A stretch of 64,000 nt of DNA, taken from contig JANCIK010000005.1 in the NCBI GenBank assembly GCA_028532985.1, forward strand, positions 248,001 through 312,000. Direction: 5' to 3'. Numbering within the stretch: position 1 is the first letter of the stretch; each line of letters begins with the position of its first letter. Under the pieces are notes generated by a model. It was not told the origin of the DNA. It did not search any database and saw only the letters and a program-made list of their open reading frames with translations. Positions 44,815 to 54,900 of the stretch are shown piece after piece. A program made the position numbers and the translations under genes. The stretch is from Stropharia rugosoannulata. Its lineage: Eukaryota; Basidiomycota; Agaricomycetes; Agaricales; Strophariaceae.

Positions 44815-45555
44815 TTAATGGCTGACAATTTTAATAGTAACAGTTAATGTTTTTACTATTAACTAGTACCGGCCGATGTTTTTACTATAATTATTAACTA
44901 GTACCAGCCAATGTTTCTATTATTAATGATTAACTAGTACCGGCCGATGTTTTTACTATAATTATTATCTAGTACCAGCCGACATTTCTACTATTAATGA
45001 TTAACTAGTACCGGCCGATGTTTTTACTATTAATGGCTGACACTTTTACTAGTACTGGCCGATGTTTTACTATTAATGATTAACTAGTTAACTAGTACCG
45101 GTCGATGTTTTTACTATTAATGGCCGACACTTTTACTAGTATTGGCTGATGCTTCTACTATTAATGGCTGACACTTTTATTAGTATTGGCCGATGTTTTT
45201 ATCATTAATAGCTGATACTTATACTGATATTGGCTGATGTTTTTTTTTTGTGATAATGGCCGACATTTTCAGTCAACATTTCTACTAGTAACAGCCGGTG
45301 TATTTCTATGTAGCAGCCAATATCTTTGATAGTACAAGCTCATGTCTTACTAGTAGCAGCCAATATGCTAGTTACAGCCATACTAGTCACAGGCAATATT
45401 TTCTACAAGAATTTTTACTAGTAATGGCTGATGTTTATGCTAGTGATTTCTGCTAGTAATGGTCAATGTATTTGCTAGTAACAGTTGGCATATTGACTAG
45501 TACCGGCCGATGTTCTTACTAGTAAATGACCAATGATTTTACTACTTATGGCCGA
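44815..45555. repeat. Minisatellite array 2 (GATGTTTTTACTATTAATG / ACTAGTACCGGCC units)
   Basis: Diverged units of roughly 40-50 bp combine GATGTTTTTACTATTA with ACTAGTACCGGCC. They become more degenerate to the right (ACTAGTAACAGC forms). The array ends where the LTR of element 0 begins. Confidence 0.85.
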
Positions 45556-45560
45556 TGTTT

Positions 45561-45948
45561 TGTAAGGGGTCCAATCTGCGTGGACACAGATCCTATCGAT
45601 ATGGTATGGTACAGGGGAGTACATCTTCTAGTCTCGGACATAGTTATAGTTGCAAGAATATTCCTGAAGGAATACAGTTGGTGCTCAGGAGTCAGGAGTC
45701 AGGAGGACAATATTTTATTTATATATCTATATTTTACAGTATATAAGGACGTTGTGTACATGTAGCTAGGCAGTTAATTTACCACCCACCTTCATTTTAC
45801 GATCCAAGAAGCTCAGTATAGCTACCAATAAGATCCAGTTCATCGAGCACAGTCATTCTTTTATTCTCTCACCCTTTTCTTGAGCATCACCCTCAAGACA
45901 ACCACACAAGTCGTCGCTCGCACCTACACACACATTATCAATCTTACA
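45561..45948 (+). mobile_element. LTR of retroelement 0
   Basis: The left boundary is inferred from TGTAAGGGG at 45561. The right boundary is a terminal CA two bases before a primer-binding site. A TATATAAGG box lies at about 45740. There is no second LTR in the window because younger elements are inserted downstream. The left edge is less certain than the right. Confidence 0.6.
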
Positions 45949-45950
45949 AC

Positions 45951-45969
45951 TGGAGCCCACTGCGAGGGG
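45951..45969 (+). other. Primer-binding site of element 0
   Basis: TGGAGCCCACTGCGAGGGG lies 2 bp after the LTR end. It starts with TGG, complementary to the CCA end of a tRNA, and has the same sequence (one change) as the site of element 1. The tRNA species is not assigned. Confidence 0.65.
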
Positions 45970-46283
45970 GGGTTGTTTAAGGAACAAATATTCAGTACAC
46001 AGACACCAAAGCATTACCCAGAAATTGCACACTAAGCTGCCGCCTTGTGCAGTCCATTTTCCAATTACCACTACGGCAGCATTGCAGTTATTTACAGATA
46101 TCCCCGACACCAGCTGTCCAGTAGCTCCAGACGAAACAATCTACATAGACCCACGAAAGCCCTGCAGTACCACGCAGTTACAGAACGGTACAAAACACAC
46201 AACATCTACCAGTTGTACGCAGACTCTCTGCCAACATTTACAAGCAACAAGCTGCAAATAAGCGCCCACAGTGACACTGCAAT

Positions 46284-47384
46284 ATGGCATCAACGATGGC
46301 TCTCACATTACCCATTATGCCTGGCTGCTTGCACCCATCAGCACCGAAGTTCACAGGAGTTCCGGCACATCTTGACATGTTCTTTGACGAGCTTGAGATG
46401 CTTACACAAGCATGTAATCTGGCAGTTGAACAAATGATTAAATGGACAGTACTGTATGCACCAACAGATGACTACAAGCTATGGAAATATGCAGCTCAGG
46501 TGTGCGAAGACAACTGGGAAATCTTCAAGGCACACATCTATGGCTTCTATCCAGGGTCTGACAATGATCGGAGATACAGGCTTGCTGACCTCGAGGTGCT
46601 TAGCACACAGCAACAGCACAAGGCTATGAAAACACTAGACGATTTCGGCACATACTACCGTGAATTTTTCAAAGTCTGGTACTTTCTCAGCTGCCGAGAT
46701 CGCATCACCGACAGGGAGGCAAGCCGGCTTTTTATTCTAGGATTTAATGCACCATTTAGGACCAAGCTCAGGACACAGCTCAAGCTTCAGTATCCGAGGC
46801 ATCATGAGGACGACCCTTTTGGACTTTCAGAGTTATATGATGTGGCAATATTTGTAATCTCATGCCGCTTCCCAGATCCAGAAACAGCCACACAGGATTA
46901 CGGTACAATGGAGCAGACATCTCACAGCAGTATTGGTCAGAGCACACCCAGCCCGGAATTGCATAATCAGCACCAACCCAAGCATGATAATGATACACCT
47001 TCTGTAATGCACCAGGTTGAGAAGCAGTCATCAAAGCAAGTTCCTTCTGCTACACTATACAGCTCATTCCTTGCACAGACGACAACTACACCAGGGGACA
47101 ATGGATATCAACAGGACGCAGAAGACGTGCTCGCATCGACGGTGGAAATACGCTCAGATCTCAAGATAAGTACCAGGGTTAATTCTGAGGAACTTGCAGA
47201 CGACAGGCAGAAGGAATTGCTGTTTAACTCAGAGACAGAACATGTGAAGCCAGTATCACAGAAGCAGAGTACCTTCCCACATTCATGGCTAGAGGGCGAT
47301 TACATGAACCCATCAGAACAAGAACGAGCCGATCTGGAGAAGGTATATGTCTTAGCATGTGCCACAGTATCACAAAACCGTTGA
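46284..47384 (+). pseudogene. Retrotransposon Gag-like ORF, truncated by insertion of element 1
   Basis: ATG 46284 starts 315 bp after the primer-binding site. The first ~200 residues resemble Gypsy Gag capsid domains (FTGVPAHLDMFFDELEMLTQ, RLFILGFNAPFRTKLRTQL), followed by a low-complexity Gln/Ser/Thr region. No zinc knuckle, protease or RT follows. The frame ends at TGA 47382-47384, which is formed by the first three bases of the LTR of element 1, so the natural C-terminus is lost. Confidence 0.75.
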
Positions 47385-48585
47385 CAGGGCTGCTTTTTGG
47401 CTACGGGTGTAAACAGTTAGAAGGTCCGTTAGTGGGATAGCTGCGTGCGGGAAACACAGAGAGACTAGAGTTGAGCCTGCCTCATAGTCTATAGCTATCA
47501 GCACGCGAGCATCATGACTACAAGCGCCTGCGCGCACCGTATCGCGAGAAGGATTGGTCAGCGAGCTGCACAGTCTAGAGTGCATAGTTTGGCCGTCTGT
47601 GCGAGCGATCAGGAAAGCGTAGAACGGTTAAGCACCAGCAAAGAGCGGTGTGAGTACAGCTGAGCGGATACCAAAGGCGGTGTGAAGGGCTGTGCGCGTA
47701 TCTCATATGCGCGCATTGCAAAGGCAGAATTTGTCTAAGTCCACACATCATGTGACCGTGGCGGTGCGCATCAAAATAGACGCGCAAAAACCCGAGGGAA
47801 CAAACGACATGCGCGCAGCGAATGCCAAGGGATCGGGACACTCGAAGGGAAGCCCGGATGCGATGCACGGACCTTTGGCCGTGCGTTGCTAGTATTTACT
47901 TTACCTTACTATTAGTACACATGCGCGCATTGCATATAAACCTGTATCCTTGTCTATAGTAATTTAAGCAATTGTCTACCCACTAGATCTGTGTGCTGGG
48001 TTCTGTCTCAGGCCGTCAGCGGGCTGTGTTTAGCTTTTGTTAGGGTTTTAACTGTGAAGTATTTGTGAATCATAGGAGTTTTGGATAGCTTCTGGCCACC
48101 GGGTCATTTGGAGAGCTCAGTGAGGAGTCAGTACAACCGTGTACGGAAACTCGCACTGTAGTGTTTAGACTGTGAGACTGCACTGCCGGGTGAAAGACTT
48201 TGGAGAGTCTTGGATTGTTGGACTTTGGAGAGTCTGCACATCGTACGAGGTCACCGGACCCGGAAGTGCGCGCAGCGAAGCCGTTCGCTAAAAACAACTT
48301 ATTTCATTTATCATTTTGCTTTGTGCACGCCATTAGCGACCGGGCTATATCCGAGATTTACTAGAATTAAACCCCTCCTTACAAACGAACTTGCTGTTAC
48401 AAAGACTAGAGGAAACGAGGTGCGTGCATCGCACGCCCAGAACAGGAACCAGAGCAGAGCATAGATTATACTGGCCATTTAGTTTAGGGCGTTCGCTCGA
48501 TCTAAGGGATAGGATCTCGCTCCGCTGGGTGTGTGTGTGTGTTGTGTTTCGCGATTTCGAGTCTAGCTACGCAGTAGACCTCTCA
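47382..48585 (+). mobile_element. 5' LTR of Gypsy element 1
   Basis: This 1204-bp LTR starts TGACAGGGCTG and ends CTCA. Boundaries follow from alignment with the inverted LTR at 57268-58680 (TGACAGGCCTG... and ...ACCTCTCA) and from the primer-binding site 2 bp downstream. A conserved TATAAA lies at 47934-47939. It is rich in GCGCGC-type words (for example ATGCGCGCATTGC twice). A (GT)n run lies at about 48526-48542. It belongs to the same family as the LTR of element 2 but is clearly diverged. Confidence 0.85.
47934..47939 (+). promoter_or_regulatory. LTR TATA box
   Basis: Within GCATATAAACC. It aligns with CTATATAAACT in the inverted LTR of element 2 (about 58000-58008), so it is a conserved LTR promoter element. 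Confidence 0.6.
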
Positions 48586-48587
48586 TC

Positions 48588-48606
48588 TGGAGCCCACCGC
48601 GAGGGG
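48588..48606 (+). other. Primer-binding site of element 1
   Basis: TGGAGCCCACCGCGAGGGG lies two bases after the LTR. It is nearly identical to the site of element 0 at 45951, so the two elements prime from the same tRNA. Confidence 0.75.
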
Positions 48607-48769
48607 AAGGTTCAGAAATCTCATTTAGTGTTTCGGGAACTACGGCTTGCGCCTATTACAATAAATTTCAAAAATTTCAAATAAAACGGGGACGAGTAAC
48701 AAGTGAGGCAAATTTCCTGCGCCTTCATCGCTCGCCGAGCCAGAAGAAGCCAGACCATCCTTTGGAACG

Positions 48770-50722
48770 GTGCCTTCACGCGAGAGAACCACGAGGAGCA
48801 AGAAAGACGCTGAGCTGGTAGAGCCGTTGGTAATTACACCGACGCAAGACAGAAAAGCAAAGAAAAGAGCGAGGGAGGAAGCGCAGTTGCAGATCGAAAC
48901 TCAGGGATTAGCGCAGCGCATCCCAGGTGCGCTCACCGAAAGCGACTCGGAATTAAGAGTAGGGATTAGTGGATTTTGGGGACCACCATCTGGCATTGAA
49001 TCAGAAGACCAATTAGTGGATGGTGATATTACACTTGAAACCGCACCATTCGGTACTTCTGATAGCCAAGCTACCCAAGACACCCCTCCTCCATTCTCGG
49101 AAGTATTTGGAACTGCTAAGACATCCGCGCAGCGCACGGCAGAAAATAGCGAAAGTGAAGCAGAGCGCGTAGCGAGAGATATATTTGAAGGAGACTTGTC
49201 AGATCTCTCAGAAAGCGAACGAAATTCACCCCCACGAGAACCAGAAACTATGCCTAAGGATATGTCCATGCCAGTACGCGGTGCGCGCGGTGCGCCGAGC
49301 TTCGATCCTGCTGCAGAGCGCAATGAGCTGCCGCGGTACTTCGAAGACCTGGAGGATTGGTTTAAGCGCGCGGAGGTGACAGAGGATGATGAGAAGAGGG
49401 GATATGTAATAAAATATGTACCCATGCAGACGGCGGAGGAGTGGAAGAATTTACCAGGTTATGATACCAAGGGGTACGAGGAGCTCAAGAAAATGATTCT
49501 CAACGAGTACCCGGAGGTGATCAGCATTCAGACAGGGTCCATTGCGCGGCTCAAGAAGCTCTGCAAGGAGAATCAGCACATCTCGGAGGAAGACCTCCAG
49601 GTGTTGCTGGACTTCAAGCGCGTGTTCTTGGCCGAGGCCGCTAAGCTCACGAAGGCGCCTACCCTGCTCGCGAATCATACCTTGGTGACTTACTTCACCA
49701 ATAGTCTCACTGCGGGGTTCAGGGATCGATTGTTTAATAAACTGGACATTGATTACACGACGTGCGCATCGTTCGACAAGTTCTTGACTGAGCGCAATAT
49801 ACAGTTCACCGCACCTACTGGGGTGACGGTAGAAGCGCGCACCGAGGACATGTACCCTCTCAAACAGGTAGCCGAGATGGCGGAACAAATGGCTCGTACC
49901 AAGAACCCAAGCACTACGCTGAGCCTAGGGCGCGAGAGCACTGATGGACTCATGCCGGTGCCTGCCATCAAGACTGAGGCCGCGGATGTTGGTTCGCTGC
50001 GCGGAGAGATTGAGGACCTGAAAGGGTTCTTCGCCTCCTTCAAGGATACCTTGTCGCTAGTGGAGAAGACAGTGGCGAAGTCAAAGGAGTCGAGTAAGAA
50101 AGAGTTGGAGGACATTATCCGCAATGTCATGGCTGCGCGCGCTGCACCGATGTCGGTGCCTGTGCAACCAGTAGCCCCTATGATGCCCATGAGCGCACCG
50201 GGTTTTGGTGGACCGCCGCCTAGGCCCTTCCAATACCAACAACGCCCGGAGCCTCGCTGCTTCTACTGCAAGCAGACGGGACATGTGGTTGCTGAGTGCA
50301 TAGTAAGGCAGCAAGACTTGTCAGCGGGGAGGATTGTCATCACAGAGGCGGGGCGCTTACAGCTACCTGACGGGTCATCGATACCTTGGGACCCTTCGCG
50401 CGCGATTAAAGAGCGCGTCGATGAATGGCATAAGAAGAACGGACAGCCCGCGCAGCAAGCGTATATGGCACCCGTCCATCCCTCGTACATGGGTATACCT
50501 CCTAGCATGGTATACTCGCAGATGTACCAACCGGCCAGTTCCTTGGACGAGACCTATGAGGAGCAGATACACGCACTTCAGCAAGAGCTGGAGAGTAAGA
50601 AGGCGTTTCTGAAGGAGCGCGCATCGGCGAAGACGCCTGAGGAGGTGATAGAAGAACAGCATCAGCTAATAGCAACTATGAAAGCCGAACGCGACGCTGC
50701 ACTCAGTCAGGGTTTCGATTGA
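48770..50722 (+). CDS. gag: Gag polyprotein of Gypsy element 1 (about 650 aa)
   Basis: Structural capsid protein that packages element RNA in cytoplasmic particles. A charged N-terminal region is followed by a capsid-like domain (about residues 185-350, with LPRYFEDLEDWFKRAEV and LLDFKRVFLAEAAKL) and a CCHC zinc knuckle CFYCKQTGHVVAEC (about residue 495). The C-terminus is a Gln/Glu-rich coiled-coil-like tail. The frame is open from about 48703 but has no ATG before about residue 158: the natural start may be ACG/GTG at 48767-48770, a lost ATG or a spliced leader. The stop is TGA at 50720-50722, 5 bases before the ATG of the next frame. Confidence 0.85.
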   Translation: MPSRERTTRSKKDAELVEPLVITPTQDRKAKKRAREEAQLQIETQGLAQRIPGALTESDSELRVGISGFWGPPSGIESEDQLVDGDITLETAPFGTSDSQATQDTPPPFSEVFGTAKTSAQRTAENSESEAERVARDIFEGDLSDLSESERNSPPREPETMPKDMSMPVRGARGAPSFDPAAERNELPRYFEDLEDWFKRAEVTEDDEKRGYVIKYVPMQTAEEWKNLPGYDTKGYEELKKMILNEYPEVISIQTGSIARLKKLCKENQHISEEDLQVLLDFKRVFLAEAAKLTKAPTLLANHTLVTYFTNSLTAGFRDRLFNKLDIDYTTCASFDKFLTERNIQFTAPTGVTVEARTEDMYPLKQVAEMAEQMARTKNPSTTLSLGRESTDGLMPVPAIKTEAADVGSLRGEIEDLKGFFASFKDTLSLVEKTVAKSKESSKKELEDIIRNVMAARAAPMSVPVQPVAPMMPMSAPGFGGPPPRPFQYQQRPEPRCFYCKQTGHVVAECIVRQQDLSAGRIVITEAGRLQLPDGSSIPWDPSRAIKERVDEWHKKNGQPAQQAYMAPVHPSYMGIPPSMVYSQMYQPASSLDETYEEQIHALQQELESKKAFLKERASAKTPEEVIEEQHQLIATMKAERDAALSQGFD

Positions 50723-50727
50723 GTCTG

Positions 50728-51996
50728 ATGAAGGGAAACGCAGGCAGAGTTATGCGTAGCGGCTCTGATAAACCCAAGAACCCGGAGGGCGCAAATAAGA
50801 AGTTACCAATCAGAAATATACCCAGAGCATCAGTTGAGGACGCGAGTGATGATGAGGAAGAAGAGTTGCGAGAGGTAGTGGAGGAGCAAGGTGCGCGCAG
50901 CGCACCAGTGAAGAAGAAAGTAGTGTTTGAGGTTCCTGCAAAGGCTGGGCCTAGTGCACGACCAGCAGCAGTGCCATATGTAATGGTACCTCCGCTGCGC
51001 GTACCAGAGAAAGTAAAACCTAAGGTTAGGGAAGAGCCCATACCTGTAGTAGAGAAGAGGAAGCCGGCCTATAAGCTGCGCGCACCTATCGAAGATGAGG
51101 CGCAGGCTGACGCAGTCCTCAAACACTTAGAAAACCAGAAAATTGAGATCACGCAGGGCCAGTTGTTAGGCATATCGACTGCAGGTTTCAGAAGAAAGTT
51201 CGTTGAGCGCATAGTACCAAGAAAGGTACCATTGGATTTGAATACGATGCGCGTATTACAACAAGACTACGATGAAGAAGAGCGTGAAGTAGATGAAGCT
51301 ATCGCGCGGTTAGCAGAGGAAGAAGAGGAAGAGGAATTTATGCAGATGGATGAGCTACCAGTGGCCACTTTCCTTACTTGCTCAGATGAGCGTAGTGGAC
51401 TGCAACCTGGGACCATCATCATGGAAGACCCGTACAAGCAGTACGTCTCGACTCTGCAGCCGGGCGAAAAGCCTAAGGGGCTTATTGTGGCGCGCGAATC
51501 GCACCATCTGAAGGCGGTATTTCCGCTCATCAACGGCAAAGGACATGCGGAGACGTTGCTCGACAGTGGATCGCAGATTGTGTCAATGGCACAGGACACC
51601 GCTGAGCGCTTAGGACTTAGTTGGGACCCGGACTTCACTATACAGATGCAGAGCGCGAATAAGCAGGTGGAATCCACCAAGGGCTTAGCGCGCAATGTAC
51701 CGTTTGTGTTTAACGGACTGACAGTGTATTTACAAGTGCATGTCATCAGCGCAGCGGCTTACGAGGTACTCTTGGGCCGGCCGTTCGAGATCCTCACGGA
51801 GAGCAATGTGAAGACGCGCGGCAATGGAACGGTTGAGCTTACGCTCACCGATCCCAACACACAGCGCAAGCTGGTAGTACCCACCTATAACCGAGGGTGC
51901 AGTCCCAAGATTGTGCAGCACGAACCTAAATTGCAGGACCCTGGCACGACGGAAAACCCTAGCGCAGATCAGGATTTTCAATCCTCGATGATTTGA
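50728..51996 (+). CDS. Retroviral-type aspartic protease ORF of element 1 (422 aa)
   Basis: This is a separate reading frame between gag and pol. An acidic, disordered N-terminal half (runs of Glu around residue 205) is followed by the protease: GHAETLLDSGSQIVS (catalytic Asp at about residue 278, DSG motif) and a downstream VLLGRPFEIL, which matches the ILGR-type flap-end motif. It would cleave Gag and Pol. The ATG at 50728 is chosen because it follows the gag stop closely. The stop TGA (51994-51996) overlaps the pol ATG (51996-51998) as TGATG. Confidence 0.85.
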   Translation: MKGNAGRVMRSGSDKPKNPEGANKKLPIRNIPRASVEDASDDEEEELREVVEEQGARSAPVKKKVVFEVPAKAGPSARPAAVPYVMVPPLRVPEKVKPKVREEPIPVVEKRKPAYKLRAPIEDEAQADAVLKHLENQKIEITQGQLLGISTAGFRRKFVERIVPRKVPLDLNTMRVLQQDYDEEEREVDEAIARLAEEEEEEEFMQMDELPVATFLTCSDERSGLQPGTIIMEDPYKQYVSTLQPGEKPKGLIVARESHHLKAVFPLINGKGHAETLLDSGSQIVSMAQDTAERLGLSWDPDFTIQMQSANKQVESTKGLARNVPFVFNGLTVYLQVHVISAAAYEVLLGRPFEILTESNVKTRGNGTVELTLTDPNTQRKLVVPTYNRGCSPKIVQHEPKLQDPGTTENPSADQDFQSSMI

Positions 51997-54900
51997 TGCG
52001 TCAAGGAGAGGTCGCGTTGATGTTTGACAGAGATGATCGCACGGGGAAAATAGAGATAGCGGGGTACGCGCTACCAAAGAATAAGAAGCGGTTTGGGAGC
52101 GCTGAGCTCAGGGATGTATACATGGCTCAAGCAGTACATGAGGCAAAAATGGAGGATGATGAGAAAGAAAGAATATACAAGTATTTTCAGCAGCGCGAAT
52201 GGCGCAAAGAGGAAGTAGTCAAGGGAGAGCCTAGAGGGCAGTTCCGCGCATCGCACGAGGAACAGGTCCCTAGTAAGAAACAAGGAGTAACGCGTAAGCA
52301 CTTGACTGGCAAGAATGCCACAACCGTTACGGTGCTCGCAGGAAAGAAGTATAAGCCAGTGGCTGAGAAAGTCAGGCCCGTCTATCAAGATTTACCAGAG
52401 AAGTTTAGAATAGTGAGGGAGATTAAAGGGAACCCACTGAAGGACATGCCACAATTGTCACCACATCCGCCAGACTTCGTACCTACAGGTCGGTACACCG
52501 CTGAGTGCATGGAAGGGATTGACAAAGCGCATGAAGGGGATTTCCTGTGGTCCGAGGAGCGCAAGCTGGTGCATCAAGTTTTCATGCAGCAGAACGAGGC
52601 GTTCGCATGGGATGACACAGAGAAGGGTAGATTCCGTACGGACTTCTTCCCTCCAGTAGATATTCCCACTGTAGAGCACACGCCTTGGGTATTGAAGAAC
52701 ATTCCAATACCACCTGGGATGTATGAGCGCGTATGTGAATTCATCGCCACCAAGATTCGCGCAGGCACGTATGAGCCCTCGAGCTCATCGTACCGGTCGC
52801 GCTGGTTTACAGTGACCAAGAAAGACGGGGTCTCGTTCAGAATTGTGCACAGTCTCGAACCGTTAAATGCGGTAACCATTGCACATTCAGGACTACCTCC
52901 AGCAGCGGAGAGTCTAGCGGAACACTTTGCGGGGCGCGCATGTGGCGGCATCCTGGACTTGTATGTTGGGTACGATGAGCGGCTGTTAGCTGAGTCCTCT
53001 AGAGACTTGACTACATTCCAGACGCCATTCGGTGCGCTGTGCTTAGTAACCCTACCTATGGGATGGACGAACTCCGTGCCCATCTTTCATGAGGATGTCG
53101 CATATATACTACGCGATGAAATACCTGAAGTTACAGAGCCCTATATAGATGATGTACCTATTAGGGGACCTAAAACGCGCTACGAGTTAGAAGGAGGAGG
53201 ATACGAGACGATACCAGAGAATAAAGGAATAAGGAGATTTGTGTGGGAACACATGTTGAATGTCAACAGAATCGTGCAGCGCATGAAGTACTCAGGAGGA
53301 ACATTTAGTGGAAAGAAGTCCATACTGTGCGCAGCTGAGATAGTAGTGGTGGGGCACTTGTGCACATACGAAGGGCGCAAGCCAGCACCTGATAAAGTGC
53401 ATGCGATTCTCAATTGGGGACCATGCAAGAATATCAGTGATGTGCGCGCATTCATGGGTACAATGGGTCTGCTACGGATTTACATCTCGGATTACGCGAA
53501 GCGCGCAGAGCACATACAGCGGCTATTGCGTGGGAAAGAGCCCTTTGAGTGGGGGCCCGCTCAGCAAGCTAGCATGGACTCGCTGAAAGACGGTGCATGC
53601 AACGCACATTGCGTGAAACCACTGGACTACACATTGCCAGGGCCGATTACTTTGGCTGTAGACACATCATGGCGAGCAGTAGGATTCTATATTTACCAGC
53701 AGGACCCACAAGATTCGAAGAAAAGGGTATATGCGCGCTTCGGATCAATACTGTTAACGGAACGCGAGCAGCGTTTCTCACAGCCCAAACGGGAGTTGTA
53801 TGGACTCTTACGTGCGCTACAAGCCTGTTATTATTGGCTCATCGGTGCGCGCAAGCTGGTGGTGGAAACGGATGCCAAATACCTGAAGGGCATGTTGGAT
53901 AATCCGGGCATGGGCCCTAATGCGACTATTAATCGCTGGATAGATAAAATACTTATGTATCACTTCCAGTTGAAACATGTTGCGGGCAAAACCTTTGGTG
54001 CGGATGGTTTATCACGTAGGGAAGGGCAACCTGGAGATGAGGGGTACGCGCACTCCGAAGAAGATGATGATCAGGAGGTGGGACCGCTCGAATACGAGAA
54101 AGTCTATGAAGATGACCCAGATCCCCTGGACTTTGAGGAATTCAAGGAACAGATTGATGATCGCGGAGGGTATCTATATACAGGACTACTCAACGAGTTG
54201 TTTGAAGGTCCCTCTGCGCGCAAGTTACCAGAAGCGCGCTCTATAGGCTGTTTCCAGCAGGAGCTCGAGCGCGCACGGAAAGAGACGGAAGCGGAAAAGC
54301 GGGCCGTGCGGGACTTCATACAGAAAGAGAGTGTGCCGCTCGCGCAGCGCGAGTATTTAGAGAAATTCATACTAGCACATGCAATACCCGACTCCAAGAT
54401 AGAGGATCTGGAGGATGAGGAGTACGATGAGCGCAACAGGACGTCTGCAGGAAAAGATATGGATGAGAAATTGCCGATGATACGCTACTGGTTGCAGAAT
54501 CCAACCACTAGGCCTAAAGGCATGACAGAGCGAGAATATCAGAATTTTACGAGGAATGCTCGTAACTTCTTCTTAGACAAGGATGGGCGGATGTACTGGA
54601 GATCCATAGATGACGCGCATAAGTTGGTAATAGATCAGGCGCAGCGGACACGCATGCTGCGCTCAGCGCATGACAGCTTGGGGCACAGAGGAGCGTACGC
54701 TACGCGCAAACTGCTAGCTGAGCGCTTCTGGTGGCCTGAGTTGGAAAGGGATGTCTACTGGTATGTGAAAACATGTCATGTCTGTCAGTTAAGGCAGAAG
54801 ACGATCATCCAGATCCCGCGCACCGAGACACACACGCCATCTATCTTCCAGCAACTACACGCGGACACTATGCACATGTCCCCGGCCTCCAATGGGTACA

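Noticed and set aside
48901..49425. 174-codon minus frame under gag
   Set aside because: Shadow of the gag frame; Ser-rich mirror of acidic codons.
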